From NCBI GenBank assembly GCA_009731375.1, contig BJOX01000298.1, positions 287,824-351,823 of the forward strand: 64,000 bases of DNA. The letters run 5' to 3'. The translations under genes were made by a program, and so were the position numbers. Each line of letters starts with the position of its first letter. Position 1 is the stretch's first letter. Below the pieces are notes generated by a model, which worked only from the letters and a program-made list of their open reading frames with translations, did no database searches and was not told where the DNA came from. Shown here piece by piece: positions 33,541 to 42,694 of the stretch. Origin of the DNA: Paulinella micropora. Its lineage: Eukaryota > Cercozoa > Imbricatea > Euglyphida.

Positions 33541-33926
33541 ATGACGGACTTGAACACCAAACAGGACTACTTGAATGAAATTGAAAAATGGAGCCTTGAC
33601 GGCGAAATAAAAAAGCCGACAATTAAATGGACTAAGCCTGACATTGTTTCTTTCTATGAACAATATAAACCACGTGATGACAATGTGAAAGTAGTTATAC
33701 CTTTAGAAAACGTGTTGGACGAAGAGCCGAGCACACCTTTTAAGGAGACTGATTTAAAAGAGACTGGAATTACAGAGATTAAAATGAATGTGGGTGAAGA
33801 AATAGCACAAAGTGAAACCGATGTTTTTCTACAATATGGAAAGTATTAAAAAAAATGAAAATTGAAGATGTTGCTAAGATTGATAAACCATACCTTGAAT
33901 ATTTAATTTAACAACCTTATTTTAAT
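33541..33926 (+). pseudogene. E2 second ExoX-C/DUF3820-like protein, broken
   Basis: Open for 102 codons from 'MTDLNTKQDYLNEIEKW' to a TAA at 33847-33849 inside the domain core ('QYGKY'). The rest ('KIEDVAKIDKPYLEYLI', then a stop, then 'QPYFNN') continues in another frame after an A-rich run. It is a tandem relative of the preceding gene. The N-terminal 60 residues ('IKWTKPDIVSFYEQYKP') are not shared with it. Decay is confined to the domain. Confidence 0.6.
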
Positions 33927-34006
33927 AACAAAGATGCGGTAAAAATATTTGTGATGATATTACATTGCTTTCCGCTTATTATTTTTTTTATTATTTACTT
34001 TTAAAC

Positions 34007-34059
34007 GATGTTTGCAAAACACACGGGAGCGGTAGCGGGAGTGTGGATTTGCAAATATC
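34007..34059. repeat. gene-flanking hairpin H9 (E2)
   Basis: Stem gatgtttgcaaa / tttgcaaatatc with inner cacac / gtgtg. Its last base is the first base of the spike-gene stop codon (34059-34061, minus strand). Confidence 0.85.
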
Positions 34060-35287
34060 TAGTGGTCTTCTATAAAGTTTGCGATTACATTAATATTGCT
34101 GCCAGCACCTGCCGACACAGCCTTCTGTGTGAATGTCAAAATATCGCTAGGCGTTAAGTGAATGTAATAAGTTCTGAGATTAATCTGCTGTGTTGATGCG
34201 GCATTTACATAAATCTTAAAAATTGTTGTTCCGTTTGCGACTGCGGTCGCTTTTGTGTCTGTATCTACGATTGAAGTCGTGGCATCAACATCAGCAAAAC
34301 CAGCCCTGTTAGCGTCCCATTCAATACCATTCTGACGACATTTGACTTAGTATCTTCATTTGTAATACTTACCAAGGAAGGAAAAACATTTGAATAGTTG
34401 GTTAGGCTATTATTGAATAGTGCTTTATTCCTGATACTTAAAATGGGGCTTTCAGTGATGCTCGTTTTTTCGTCTCCTTCCGCAGTATTTGTTATGATGG
34501 TATTAATAGTATTTGACCCCTCAATGAATAAACTAGCACTCGCCGTTTTAAGAATTTGTATTCCAGTCTTTGCATCATTTCTCATTATAGCCGTAAAGGG
34601 TAATGTCGTATTTCGCAGGCTTACACCATTATTCGCATTTGCATACTCAATCATATGGACTTGCTGGAATTCGCCAGTCGTGGGGTTCTCAATATAAAAC
34701 TTAATAGCGCCAAACCCAAGATACTGAAATTGAATTTGAAATACATTTCCTCTGTCCCAATATAATAAAGGCATAGCATAATTTCCATCGCAAGGGTCGT
34801 CCCAGTCTTCTTGGTCAATATAATCTACAACACCTCCCGCACAATGTGCGATATTCATTCCTGCTTGATTTTTGTAAAAATAAAATCCATCGTTAAGGTC
34901 ATTTCCTATTCCAATAAATGAATAGTAATCTTTTGTATCATCCGTTGTACATAGAGCAGTAAAGCGAGCAAGGACACCCGTTCCAGTTCTATATTTTATT
35001 CTCCTTTTACTTACCAGTCTAGCATCCGCCGTCGCATCCGCTTGAGTTTTCAATTCAGCCATATTATTCAAAAATGACACAGACGATTTTGTTTCTGTTT
35101 TTGTCCATATCCTAGTATTAATGGTATATGGAAAGATTTCCTGTAAAACTGGTGTTAATTGCGCACTAGTTGTTTCACCAAAAGCGGTCTTCATATGATT
35201 AGTTTCAAGGTTTCCATCATATCCAACGCTGACGTTTATAAATTCGCCGTCAGGATTTTGTGCGATGAAATTTCTCTGATGAGACAT
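34059..35287 (-). pseudogene. E2 candidate spike/attachment protein, frameshifted near the C-terminus
   Basis: Start 'MSHQRNFIAQNPDGEF' at 35287. Open for about 320 native residues, then shifted near 34320-34335; the remaining roughly 85 codons are open in another frame to TAG at 34059-34061. A central segment, 'NVFQIQFQYLGFGAIKFYIE' then 'NPTTGEF', resembles a beta-rich module widespread in phage and viral appendage proteins. It lies beside the capsid gene on the same strand. The role as spike or attachment protein is inferred. E1 lost this region by truncation. Confidence 0.55.
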
Positions 35288-35288
35288 T

Positions 35289-35354
35289 GATATTTTATAA
35301 TGACGCTCACAATCTCAAATATATTTGAGATATCACGCTATATTATAAAATATC
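35289..35354. repeat. gene-flanking hairpin H10 (E2)
   Basis: Perfect outer stem gatattttataa / ttataaaatatc with a second inner palindrome, tctcaaatatatttgaga. It starts two bases upstream of the spike start codon (35287, minus strand). Confidence 0.85.
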
Positions 35355-35394
35355 GTTTTTTTAAATATCAAAAAATAAATATTTTACTTTTCAC

Positions 35395-35446
35395 GATATT
35401 TGTAAAGCACACGAAAGCGAAGCGAAAGTGTGAATTTACAAATATC
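35395..35446. repeat. gene-flanking hairpin H11 (E2)
   Basis: Perfect stem gatatttgtaaa / tttacaaatatc with inner cacac / gtgtg. Its last base is the last base of the capsid stop codon (35446-35448, minus strand). Confidence 0.85.
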
Positions 35447-36897
35447 TAAGACATAAGGATTTCAATTCCCTTCACAAGCACACTTCGCTGAAGAATGGCA
35501 TAAGTGTAATGATTGAGATTGTTTCCAGCAGTAGCTGAGACAAATTCATATCGCCTCTCAGTGTCAAGGCTCAGTCCACTCACCTCATACCCGTCGGTAT
35601 CCTTATCGCACAGCGGGCGGTTATTATCCCAAGTATCCACATGAAACCAGTTGTAATGATAGACATCGCTGTTTAGGATAGCACTTCCCTTCAACTTATC
35701 CTTCGAAATCATATAATCTTCATTCTCAGAGGTGTCAATGTCAAATTGTTGAAGACGAGAGCCATCCAGAGTTGTATAATATGAAATAATCTTGGCATCC
35801 GCTCTGTTATCATTGTCAAAAGCGGTATTTTTATTTTCATCGTTGTGGAATGCGGAAGTATAAATTCTTCTAATTCTCTCACCCTGCGAGCGGTTCATTT
35901 TTACTACGAAATTTTGGTTTGCTGTTTGGAGTGTCTGCTTCCAAGAGATAGGGTATTCAATCTTAAATGGGAAACCTTCTCCCGCAATCTTCTGCTGAAC
36001 ACCAAGGACGACATTTGGGTCAGTCTCTACGGCAAGAAACAGATTCAAGTTTGAAATAGTAGCACCAACAGCCACCTGTGCGGCACCAGTAGCAATACTG
36101 CTTGCATCAGTTCCGAAGAAAGTAGAGCGGTTAGTACCCTCCCACACAATTCGCAAATCCAAAATTTCATTAAAACCGATAGTCTTATCTAATTCAAAAA
36201 TAGTTCCAAAAATCATACCCAACGGAAGTTTAACTTTAATGACAGGGGTAGCCGTTCCATTACCGCCTCCTTCAAAATACTTAGCCTCCTCAAAAGGAAC
36301 ATTAACAAGGCTATAATTTCCAGCAGTGCTATCAGCGAGAGCGGTATCATTATGACGGCGGGCATTAACAAGTGGCACTTTGTAATAACCTTGAACCGCT
36401 GCAACCACTCCAGCAGTATTGGCGGCATCAGTAATTGCTTTTCTTTCCGCTACACTTCCAATTTGAACCTTTCCAGCATTACACTTTTGAAGCATAGAAC
36501 CGCTAGATACACCACCCCCGTGGTTTTCAAGTGCCATAAATTTTTCATACTTCATTTCAGGCTTCCAAATCATCTTAGTGTAATTACCAACGTGCTGTAG
36601 ATTACACAAATATTGACCGTTTCGGCTTCGCAGTTCAATTCTTTGTATCATAGGCAAGCAATCCACAAACATACGATTATAACCAGCAGATGCGGCAGGG
36701 GTGTAAGTAAATCGCAAGACAGACCTCGCAAGGTTCAAAGGACGAGTAGGGATTTCAAAGGTGCTTTCATTTCCACCCGCAGTGGTGAGAACGACATCAG
36801 CCGACCCTTCACGGGCAGTAAGTTTGTTTAATTCATACTTACCAGTGAGCAGTTCCTTAGTCTGATAAACTAGTTCTCCTCCGTATTGGACAGGCAT
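35446..36897 (-). CDS. E2 major capsid protein, intact
   Basis: 483 residues from 'MPVQYGGELVYQTKELL' (36897), unbroken. The length suits the double jelly-roll capsid proteins of PLVs and virophages, which form the pseudo-hexameric capsomers of the icosahedral shell. Support comes from synteny with the penton, protease and ATPase genes and from the N-terminal family look ('LARSVLRFTYTP', 'GNYTKMIWKPEMKYEKFMAL'). Both ends abut hairpins: H11 overlaps the stop codon and H12 lies 10 bp upstream of the start. That an essential virion gene is intact argues that E2 is young. Confidence 0.85.
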   Translation of the reverse strand: MPVQYGGELVYQTKELLTGKYELNKLTAREGSADVVLTTAGGNESTFEIPTRPLNLARSVLRFTYTPAASAGYNRMFVDCLPMIQRIELRSRNGQYLCNLQHVGNYTKMIWKPEMKYEKFMALENHGGGVSSGSMLQKCNAGKVQIGSVAERKAITDAANTAGVVAAVQGYYKVPLVNARRHNDTALADSTAGNYSLVNVPFEEAKYFEGGGNGTATPVIKVKLPLGMIFGTIFELDKTIGFNEILDLRIVWEGTNRSTFFGTDASSIATGAAQVAVGATISNLNLFLAVETDPNVVLGVQQKIAGEGFPFKIEYPISWKQTLQTANQNFVVKMNRSQGERIRRIYTSAFHNDENKNTAFDNDNRADAKIISYYTTLDGSRLQQFDIDTSENEDYMISKDKLKGSAILNSDVYHYNWFHVDTWDNNRPLCDKDTDGYEVSGLSLDTERRYEFVSATAGNNLNHYTYAILQRSVLVKGIEILMS

Positions 36898-36907
36898 TTT
36901 TTCTTTT

Positions 36908-36960
36908 GATATTTTAGAATTTCACTTCGTGCTTCGCACTATCGTTTATTCTAAAACATC
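36908..36960. repeat. gene-flanking hairpin H12 (E2)
   Basis: Stem gatattttagaat / attctaaaacatc, 10 bp upstream of the capsid start (36897, minus strand). The stem is the same as H1 of E1, but the loop differs. Confidence 0.85.
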
Positions 36961-37012
36961 TATTTTATTTTGTGAAAAAAAATAAATAATTGATATTAAC
37001 TTACTTACAATC

Positions 37013-37064
37013 GATGTTTGAAAAACACACGGGAGCGTAGCGGGAGTGTGGATTTTCAAATATC
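37013..37064. repeat. gene-flanking hairpin H13 (E2)
   Basis: Stem gatgtttgaaaa / ttttcaaatatc with inner cacac / gtgtg. It overlaps the penton stop codon (37063-37065, minus strand). Confidence 0.85.
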
Positions 37065-37875
37065 ATCGGGATTTCAACAAATTAAAGAATGAATTAAATA
37101 AACTAAAGTAATTAGTTTCACGATAAACAAGCAATGTCATAACTATTCCCAATCCATTAAGATTAATTGCTTGGTCGTTTTGGTCCGTCAAGTAAAACCT
37201 AAATACATTAAAAGAACTTGCGGACAATGTTTTCCCGTATTCGCTACCAGAGCCGTCATAAATGACAGCACCAAACGGGATTTCATTCGCGGTGTATATT
37301 TCTTGTAGCACGTGATTATCACCTTCATTCACTAAGTCAGATTGAAGGTATAAAGTTTTTTCGCCAGTTAGAATAATTACATTTGGTGATTTAATAAAAT
37401 CATTAGCAAAGAAATATGTTGAATTTCTTTCAAACCCCATAACCTCGTGAATACGAGTCTCACCATCAAATATAAACCGCGGTTGAATTCCTTTATTCTC
37501 TGACACACTGAATGTTAATTTTCCATCTTCAGGGTCTATGTTGGTATTATTACTTGATACAACATAAGTATAATTATTTGGGCTGTCCGCGGTTAGCACC
37601 TCCGACAACTTATTTTTTAGATTGTTCATTGTGTAGTTTCCCTCAGGTATTGTAATTAAAGCCTCATACCCGTCTTCGCTAAGCGTAAAAGTATTATATG
37701 GTGAAGCAACAGAGTAATACGACTTTGGCACATAGATATGAAGTATTTTGCAGTGAGTTGGATTGTCTAGTGATTTTAAGTTTATCTCGTGTGTAAAGTC
37801 GCTGTCTGTTCCCGTTATTCTATTTTTGCTATTTATGTAATAGATACCCGAACTTCTTCCTCCCTTATACTCCAT
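37063..37875 (-). CDS. E2 penton-like minor capsid protein, intact
   Basis: 270 residues from 'MEYKGGRSSGIYYINSKN' (37875), unbroken and close to the E1 copy. The order of conserved blocks ('ITGTDSDFTHEINL', 'VPKSYYSVASPYNTFTL', 'SDLVNEGDNHVLQEIYT') is the same. Expected to be the single jelly-roll vertex protein. The start codon is preceded by 'AATATATC', the start-proximal AT motif shared with other genes here. The GIY-YIG gene ends 7 bases upstream, which is not so in E1. Confidence 0.8.
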   Translation of the reverse strand: MEYKGGRSSGIYYINSKNRITGTDSDFTHEINLKSLDNPTHCKILHIYVPKSYYSVASPYNTFTLSEDGYEALITIPEGNYTMNNLKNKLSEVLTADSPNNYTYVVSSNNTNIDPEDGKLTFSVSENKGIQPRFIFDGETRIHEVMGFERNSTYFFANDFIKSPNVIILTGEKTLYLQSDLVNEGDNHVLQEIYTANEIPFGAVIYDGSGSEYGKTLSASSFNVFRFYLTDQNDQAINLNGLGIVMTLLVYRETNYFSLFNSFFNLLKSR

Positions 37876-37881
37876 GATATA

Positions 37882-38463
37882 TTATGCGAATAATTTTTGG
37901 ATATCTTCAAAACTATATAAACTATTAATGTAATTTATATGTTGGTTTGATTTGAAGTGTGTTTCTTTTACAGAAGTTATATCCGATACATTTCCTCCAC
38001 ATTCACACTCAAATCTCTTTTGAAGTCTATATTCTCTATTTTTTCTTAAAAGGTTTTCTTTATTATTTTCATAATACTTTTTCCAATTGTTTGACCTGTG
38101 GTTTTTATTGTCTTTTCTATATTGAATTAAATATTCTTTTTTCTCATCAGTCCAATCTTTCCTAGTTCTTCCTGCGATACATCTATTCACACATTTCATA
38201 TTTCTTATGTATTCTCCTTCTCGCTTTTCCAATTCTATTTTGCTTTCACACTGACATAGTTCTATTAATTCAATGTAGGCGTCATCATATTCCAACATTT
38301 TAAATGAAGTTGAATAATTCTTCTTATTTTTTTGATATTGTTTCATATCATACCTATGTTTAGCAATTCTTTGTGCTAATGTTTGAGTTGTTGAACCAAT
38401 ATAAATTTCATTTGTTTGGTGAGACCTGATAGCATAAATTTTTCCTTTTTTGTAGTCTGGCAT
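37882..38463 (-). CDS. E2 GIY-YIG endonuclease, intact
   Basis: 193 residues from 'MPDYKKGKIYAIRSHQTN' (38463). Domain order: GIY-YIG nuclease ('KIYAIRS', 'EIYIGSTTQT', Arg in 'LAQRIAKHRY', Glu in 'EGEYIRNM'), a basic linker with 'YRKDNKNHR' and 'NREYRLQKRF', then a Cys/His motif 'CECGGN...H...H', probably for DNA binding. Enzymes of this class cut DNA and often spread as selfish genes. It occupies the slot between penton and protease, whereas the E1 homologue lies five genes away on the other strand. That supports independent gene mobility. Confidence 0.85.
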   Translation of the reverse strand: MPDYKKGKIYAIRSHQTNEIYIGSTTQTLAQRIAKHRYDMKQYQKNKKNYSTSFKMLEYDDAYIELIELCQCESKIELEKREGEYIRNMKCVNRCIAGRTRKDWTDEKKEYLIQYRKDNKNHRSNNWKKYYENNKENLLRKNREYRLQKRFECECGGNVSDITSVKETHFKSNQHINYINSLYSFEDIQKLFA

Positions 38464-38505
38464 ATTCTTTTATATTCTTTTATATTCTTTTATTTAATAC
38501 ATAAT
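38464..38505. repeat. short tandem repeat between GIY-YIG and protease genes
   Basis: The unit 'attcttttat' occurs three times in the 42 bp between the two genes. It may be a scar of the GIY-YIG insertion. Confidence 0.7.
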
Positions 38506-40650
38506 TCAGATATATGTATCAAAACCATACCCGTTCTGGGCTTTTAATTTTTCCGCTTCTTCTTCTTTTAAGTCTGTGAAACCGCTGGCGAATTTAAATC
38601 TTACACCTTTTGAACGAAGGAGAAGAAACCGCATAGCAAACCAACCACAAGTTGAGGAAGTATCAGATTGTTGTTTTACTTGATTAACCTTCATTAACAA
38701 ATAACTATCGGGGTTGCTTTTATCTATTAGTTGTTTCATTTGTTGTTGAAAGTCTTCCGTTGGTTGGTAAAGCGCTAAAGGGTCATACACTTCAACACTC
38801 CTGTCTTTATCTAGACTTATCCATACTGCCATCCAGTGCTGTCCTTTTTTGTTGCTAGGGTCTGTATTCATAATAAATCCGTATCGCTTTCTGCTTCCGG
38901 GCTTCAACTTGTAAATTTCATTACTGGCTATCGCTCCGAGATACCATCCATATTTTTTGATTATATCATCTATTTCATTAGTCATTAGTCCCCTCCCCTC
39001 ACCCTGTTGTTCCTCTGGTTGCTGTGGCGTCTCCGCGACGCTCGGGGGTACGGTAGTGGGTGAAATCCCCTCCTCTGGCTCTGGTTGCTCAAACTCTGGT
39101 TGCCGCGGCTCCTCTGGTGGTGTTTGGTCTGGCGGTGTAGTCGTATCTGTTGCCGGCTCTGGTGGCGGGGGTAGCGGTTGGGGCATTCCCTCGTCAATAT
39201 TCAAATCATTTGAAACTTGTTTATCAACATTTGGGTATATCGTCATTTTGCTAGTTAGAGTATTTACAAAATCATGTTTGTTCATTGTGTGTTTCCAATC
39301 TTTGCGGGTTAAATATTTTTTAATTATTTTTATTGAAAATACCTTATCAATTAATTCTTCTAATGTCTTCGCTCCAGTGTCTACGCGACGCTTGGGGGTA
39401 TGGTAGGGGGTGAAATCCCCTCCAGTACCTTTTTGCTTATAATCTCCAACATTTTGGAGATACCCCATGAACTCTTCATATCTAGCATAATCCGCTACTT
39501 TTCTTTTTACGTTTTCCTTTTCATTTCCAACATCAATATTAAACCTTTTAATCATGTCAATAATCCACTTTGAAGTGTCTTTGTAATTTAATTTTTTATG
39601 TCCATCACTATCTAGTCTCTTTTTTAAAGCCTGTACTAACTCTTTTATAGTAATGTTTGGGTGATAAGTTTTTGAAAATGCTGAGATTAAAAATTGATTA
39701 ATTTGTAAATTTTCAAAATGCTTACCCTTTTCTTCTGCTTTCTTTTCTTCCTTTTCAAGTTTTTCTTTATATTCTTCTGCTAACTTTTTCTGTTCCTCTA
39801 AAGATGTCGCTGTGGCTATAGCCGTCTGAATATCTTGACTGGCTTTTTGTAAGTCTTTACGACTCATCTTTTTTATGAACTTATCTGTATATCCTGCTAA
39901 TTTCAGTGTTTCAATATCTTTCTGCTTTTGCTTTTTTTCTTCCTCATATTGCTCTTTCGTTTTCAATGGTGCTTCATCTCCTAAATTAGGTAATGGCGGT
40001 GCTTGTGGTGGTGCTCCTAATGGCGGTGCTTGTTGTGGTGCTCCTAATGGCGGTGCTTGTGGCTGTCCATGTTGTGGTGGCATAATATATTGATATTGTG
40101 GATTATCTCCAACTGGTTGGAGATAGGGTGGTAATGCTTGTATTATATTTTTTCTGTCTTCTTCATATTTTACATCTTCTGTGAGTTTTTGCTCCCTTCT
40201 TAGTTCTCTGTCTTTTTGTTCTTGTCGTTCCTTGATATCTTCTATTTCTTTTCTGTGTTGCCTTTTCTTTTCTTCTTCAGCATCAACTCATGCTTTTTTC
40301 TCTTTTTGGTCTATCTCATCAATCTTTTCATATTTCTCCTTTCTGAGTTTGTCTAAGTGGTCATTAATAGCTGTTCTCGTATTTTGTTCAATCTCTGACA
40401 GGCTCTGGACTTTTCGTAAGTCTTCTTTTCGCTTAGGTGCTCGCTTAGTCTTCCGTGGCTTATTGTCAAGGTATTTCATAAAAAGTTTAACAATTTGAAG
40501 TGTGCTCATATCATTCGTTTTCTTGCCAAAATTAAGATAATATTTTTTACCCTTCTGAATCATATACGGCTTCCCGCTTTTATTCCTATAAACCCGCGGG
40601 GGTCTCGCTTTCTGTTTCTTCACTTTCTTGACGACAATTTTTGATTTCAT
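38506..40650 (-). pseudogene. E2 adenain/Ulp1-type protease protein with one in-frame TGA
   Basis: From 'MKSKIVVKKVKKQKA' (40650) one frame runs to 38506, interrupted only by TGA at 40288-40290. Downstream of it a 525-codon frame begins at 40083. Parts: basic N-terminus, charged coiled coil, Gln/Pro repeats ('GAPQQAPPLGAPPQAPPL'), a second coiled-coil region, a Pro-rich linker, and a C-terminal cysteine protease. Counted from 40083, the catalytic His is about 416 ('GQHWMAVWIS'), Asp about 434 ('VEVYDPLA') and Cys about 479 ('STCGWFAM'). This matches the adenain/C48 order. The E1 copy has sense codons at this place but breaks elsewhere. The N-terminal part may be a scaffold or capsid-interior protein. 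Confidence 0.8.
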
Positions 40651-40718
40651 TATGTAAATCAAAAATACTATATCAACAAAAAAATATTTCAATTCGTTTA
40701 TATCAAAAATATCTTCGT

Positions 40719-41036
40719 TTAGAATTTGAGGGCGCCACGGCCACTCTGCCTACCATAACCGAGTTTCGCGGCGGTAGAGCCTATACGAGACGCATATGGA
40801 ACACCGACATCACCAAGCGCATTAGCAGTCTTTGAAATAATCTTGTTATCACGAAGAAATTTATTCACCGCCATTGCTGTCTTACCAACCTTTGCCCAGT
40901 TAATCTTACCGCCAGCCTGCCCCTTACCCTTCTTCCGTCCAGTTTTCTTTTTACCTCCAGCCATGTTGGTGCTTGAGTTAATAGTTCGTTTGCCAATTGT
41001 TGGAATGACTTCAACACGAGTTGTTTTAACTACCAT
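40719..41036 (-). CDS. E2 small basic virion-type protein
   Basis: 105 residues from 'MVVKTTRVEVIPTIGKRT' (41036), intact, with basic residues clustered after 'NMAGGKKKTGRK' and the same C-terminus as in E1 ('GYGRQSGRGALKF'). 'NMAGG' fits the small-residue consensus of adenain-type cleavage, and its own element encodes such a protease. Likely a DNA-binding core or minor capsid protein. The start lies against 'tatagtataATGG'-like AT sequence. Confidence 0.7.
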   Translation of the reverse strand: MVVKTTRVEVIPTIGKRTINSSTNMAGGKKKTGRKKGKGQAGGKINWAKVGKTAMAVNKFLRDNKIISKTANALGDVGVPYASRIGSTAAKLGYGRQSGRGALKF

Positions 41037-41073
41037 TATACTATGAAAAAAATATTTATTAATTCTAAAAATA

Positions 41074-41892
41074 TTATTTAAATCTTTGTGAGAAATTCTT
41101 CCGTAATTCATCATCAACACTTGAAACATAAAGAAAATTAAATCGTTCCTTTGTTGCTTCGTGATACTTTTGAAGAAAGTAATCAAAATCAAAAGATAGG
41201 TCTACGTGCTTATACACGAGTTCCATTTTGTCTTGAGACTGGGCTGGAAAGATTAATAGATAATCCAACTGCTTAATGGCTTCTGGTCGTAGGTCGTTCA
41301 GATACTGGCTTGACATAATCACCTTTGATTTATAGTGTCTGTTCTTTTTTAACAAATCACTTACGGACTTGTCTCTTAATCCGCTCCCTAAATCATCCAA
41401 AACAAAAACTACCTCTGGAGAAATATACTTGCTGGGTCGTTCTTTTGGTGCCTCCGCGGCGCTCTGTTTCTTTTCTTTTCCAAAGTATAAAAATTGTGGT
41501 TTCTCTATTTCCTCTTTGTCCTGTTTTACTTCTCCTTCGTGTTGCTCGTCATGTCTGTTCAGTTTGTCTAACTCATAATCGATGACATTAACACCATCTG
41601 ATTTAAGAAAGGTATATATCGCCATCGGGTTTCCTCTGTTCTTAAAGTGCTTAACCATTGCTTTATAAATGTAATCCTTGTGTATTGTTGAAGCAATAAT
41701 GACAATGCGGGTTTTTCTGTCTGTCGTCCGTTTCAGTATTTCAAAGAGTGCCGTTGTTTTCCCGCTCTTCTTACGGGCGAGTAGAAATATGTTGGCATAC
41801 GGCTCATTAAATAATTTATAACCTTTTGCTTTTTTATCTCCTTTTCCATCCTGCTTCACAGGCTTAACTTTGACGTTGTTAATCTTCTCCAT
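41074..41892 (-). CDS. E2 genome-packaging ATPase, intact
   Basis: 272 residues from 'MEKINNVKVKPVKQDGKG' (41892). Walker A 'ARKKSGKTT' is at residues 39-47 and Walker B 'VVFVLDDLGSG' at about 161-171, followed by 'IMSSQYLNDLRPEAIKQLD', a sensor-like segment typical of A32/FtsK-HerA packaging ATPases of PLVs, virophages and Polintons. It would translocate viral DNA into preformed capsids at a vertex. The E1 copy has the same layout but is broken. The ATG is preceded by 'aatataca'. Confidence 0.9.
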   Translation of the reverse strand: MEKINNVKVKPVKQDGKGDKKAKGYKLFNEPYANIFLLARKKSGKTTALFEILKRTTDRKTRIVIIASTIHKDYIYKAMVKHFKNRGNPMAIYTFLKSDGVNVIDYELDKLNRHDEQHEGEVKQDKEEIEKPQFLYFGKEKKQSAAEAPKERPSKYISPEVVFVLDDLGSGLRDKSVSDLLKKNRHYKSKVIMSSQYLNDLRPEAIKQLDYLLIFPAQSQDKMELVYKHVDLSFDFDYFLQKYHEATKERFNFLYVSSVDDELRKNFSQRFK

Positions 41893-41901
41893 TGTATATT
41901 A

Positions 41902-41947
41902 TTACCCGACGAATTCGTCGCGGATAAATCCGCAACAATCTGGGTAA
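41902..41947. other. three-stem intergenic structure
   Basis: Outer stem ttaccc / gggtaa encloses two perfect small stems, gacgaattcgtc and gcggataaatccgc. It lies between the ATPase start (41892) and the stop of the next gene (41955). This is unlike the GATATT-type hairpins. Possible RNA structure or protein-binding site. Confidence 0.6.
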
Positions 41948-41954
41948 GTTTCAC

Positions 41955-42320
41955 CTACCCTAAGAATTCTAGGCATACAACAATTCTTCCCGCTAAATTT
42001 CCTTTATCAATATTTCCGCTGTCAGTTTCAAGGACTTTAAATGTATATTGTCCGTCAGTCCATCCGACAACCCCCAAATTATAACCGAGATTTGAAATGT
42101 TTGCTGTGGTGCTGTCCGCAAATGTTCCAATAATTCCAATTCTATCCATGTAAAGAATTCTGGTTTTGGTTTCGGTCTGGTCGTTCATATAGTGGATAAA
42201 TTTTATATTCATTTTGGTGGGTGTGAATGACATTTGAATATTTTTATTAAATGTTTTGCTTCCTCCAGCAAAATCATTGCTTAGAAAAATAATCTTTTGG
42301 TATTTATATTCAGTAGCCAT
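41955..42320 (-). CDS. E2 small virion-type protein
   Basis: 121 residues from 'MATEYKYQKIIFLSNDFAG' (42320; the same start is aligned in E1). Beta-rich look, with 'GYNLGVVGWTDGQYTFKVL' and 'GRIVVCLEFLG'. Its ATG overlaps the ATG of the divergent Cys-rich gene in the palindrome CATG (42318-42321). Function unknown; within the virion gene block. Confidence 0.7.
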   Translation of the reverse strand: MATEYKYQKIIFLSNDFAGGSKTFNKNIQMSFTPTKMNIKFIHYMNDQTETKTRILYMDRIGIIGTFADSTTANISNLGYNLGVVGWTDGQYTFKVLETDSGNIDKGNLAGRIVVCLEFLG

Positions 42321-42597
42321 GATTATATTACTACTCATAAACTTTTTAATAACAAAAATATTTTCGCGGACTGCCTGCGACTTTTACTCACGGGTCAGTG
42401 AGAAAAAAAATGAGAGTTGTGCTTATTGTATAAAGCAAGGGGTAGATACATTAAGTGNNNNNNNNNNTGGGTTTAAGTGTGTTTTCATAAATAACGGAAA
42501 TAATATGTGTCGTAGTTTTGATGAGGCTTTGCCTTTAATGTGTGCGGGTGATAATAGATGGTATATGACACATACCTATGAATGTTCATTTCTTTGA
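42319..42597 (+). CDS. E2 Cys-rich secreted-type small protein, contains a gap
   Basis: Same protein as E1 15978-16238: hydrophobic start 'MIILLLINFLITKIF', then the spaced Cys positions including 'CAYC' and 'MCRSFDEA'. A 10-N gap (42458-42467) interrupts it, so the frame across the gap is uncertain. The sequence on both sides is open and ends 'YECSFL' with TGA at 42595-42597, which overlaps hairpin H14. Confidence 0.65.
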   Translation: MIILLLINFLITKIFSRTACDFYSRVSEKKNESCAYCIKQGVDTLSXXXXGFKCVFINNGNNMCRSFDEALPLMCAGDNRWYMTHTYECSFL

Positions 42598-42671
42598 TAT
42601 TTGAGAATTGCGCTTCGTGCTACGCACTCTCGCTATGGATTCAACTTGTTGAATCTATATTCTCAAACATC
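42596..42671. repeat. gene-flanking hairpin H14 (E2)
   Basis: Stem gatatttgagaat / attctcaaacatc. The loop contains a second perfect stem, gattcaac / gttgaatc. It overlaps the stop codon of the Cys-rich gene. Confidence 0.85.
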
Positions 42672-42694
42672 GTTTTTATACTTTAATGGTGGAC

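Noticed and set aside
34398-34697. Plus-strand frame inside the candidate spike gene
   Set aside because: It is antisense to a better supported protein and has no domain. Such shadows are common in these AT-rich genes.
38957-39406. Ser/Gly/Cys-rich plus-strand frame
   Set aside because: Antisense of the Pro/Gln-rich linker of the protease protein.
38506-40650. TGA as a reassigned sense codon in this genome
   Set aside because: Other genes here end naturally at TGA (for example the penton stop at 37063-37065). The interrupting stops include TAA and TAG as well, so a code change is not supported.
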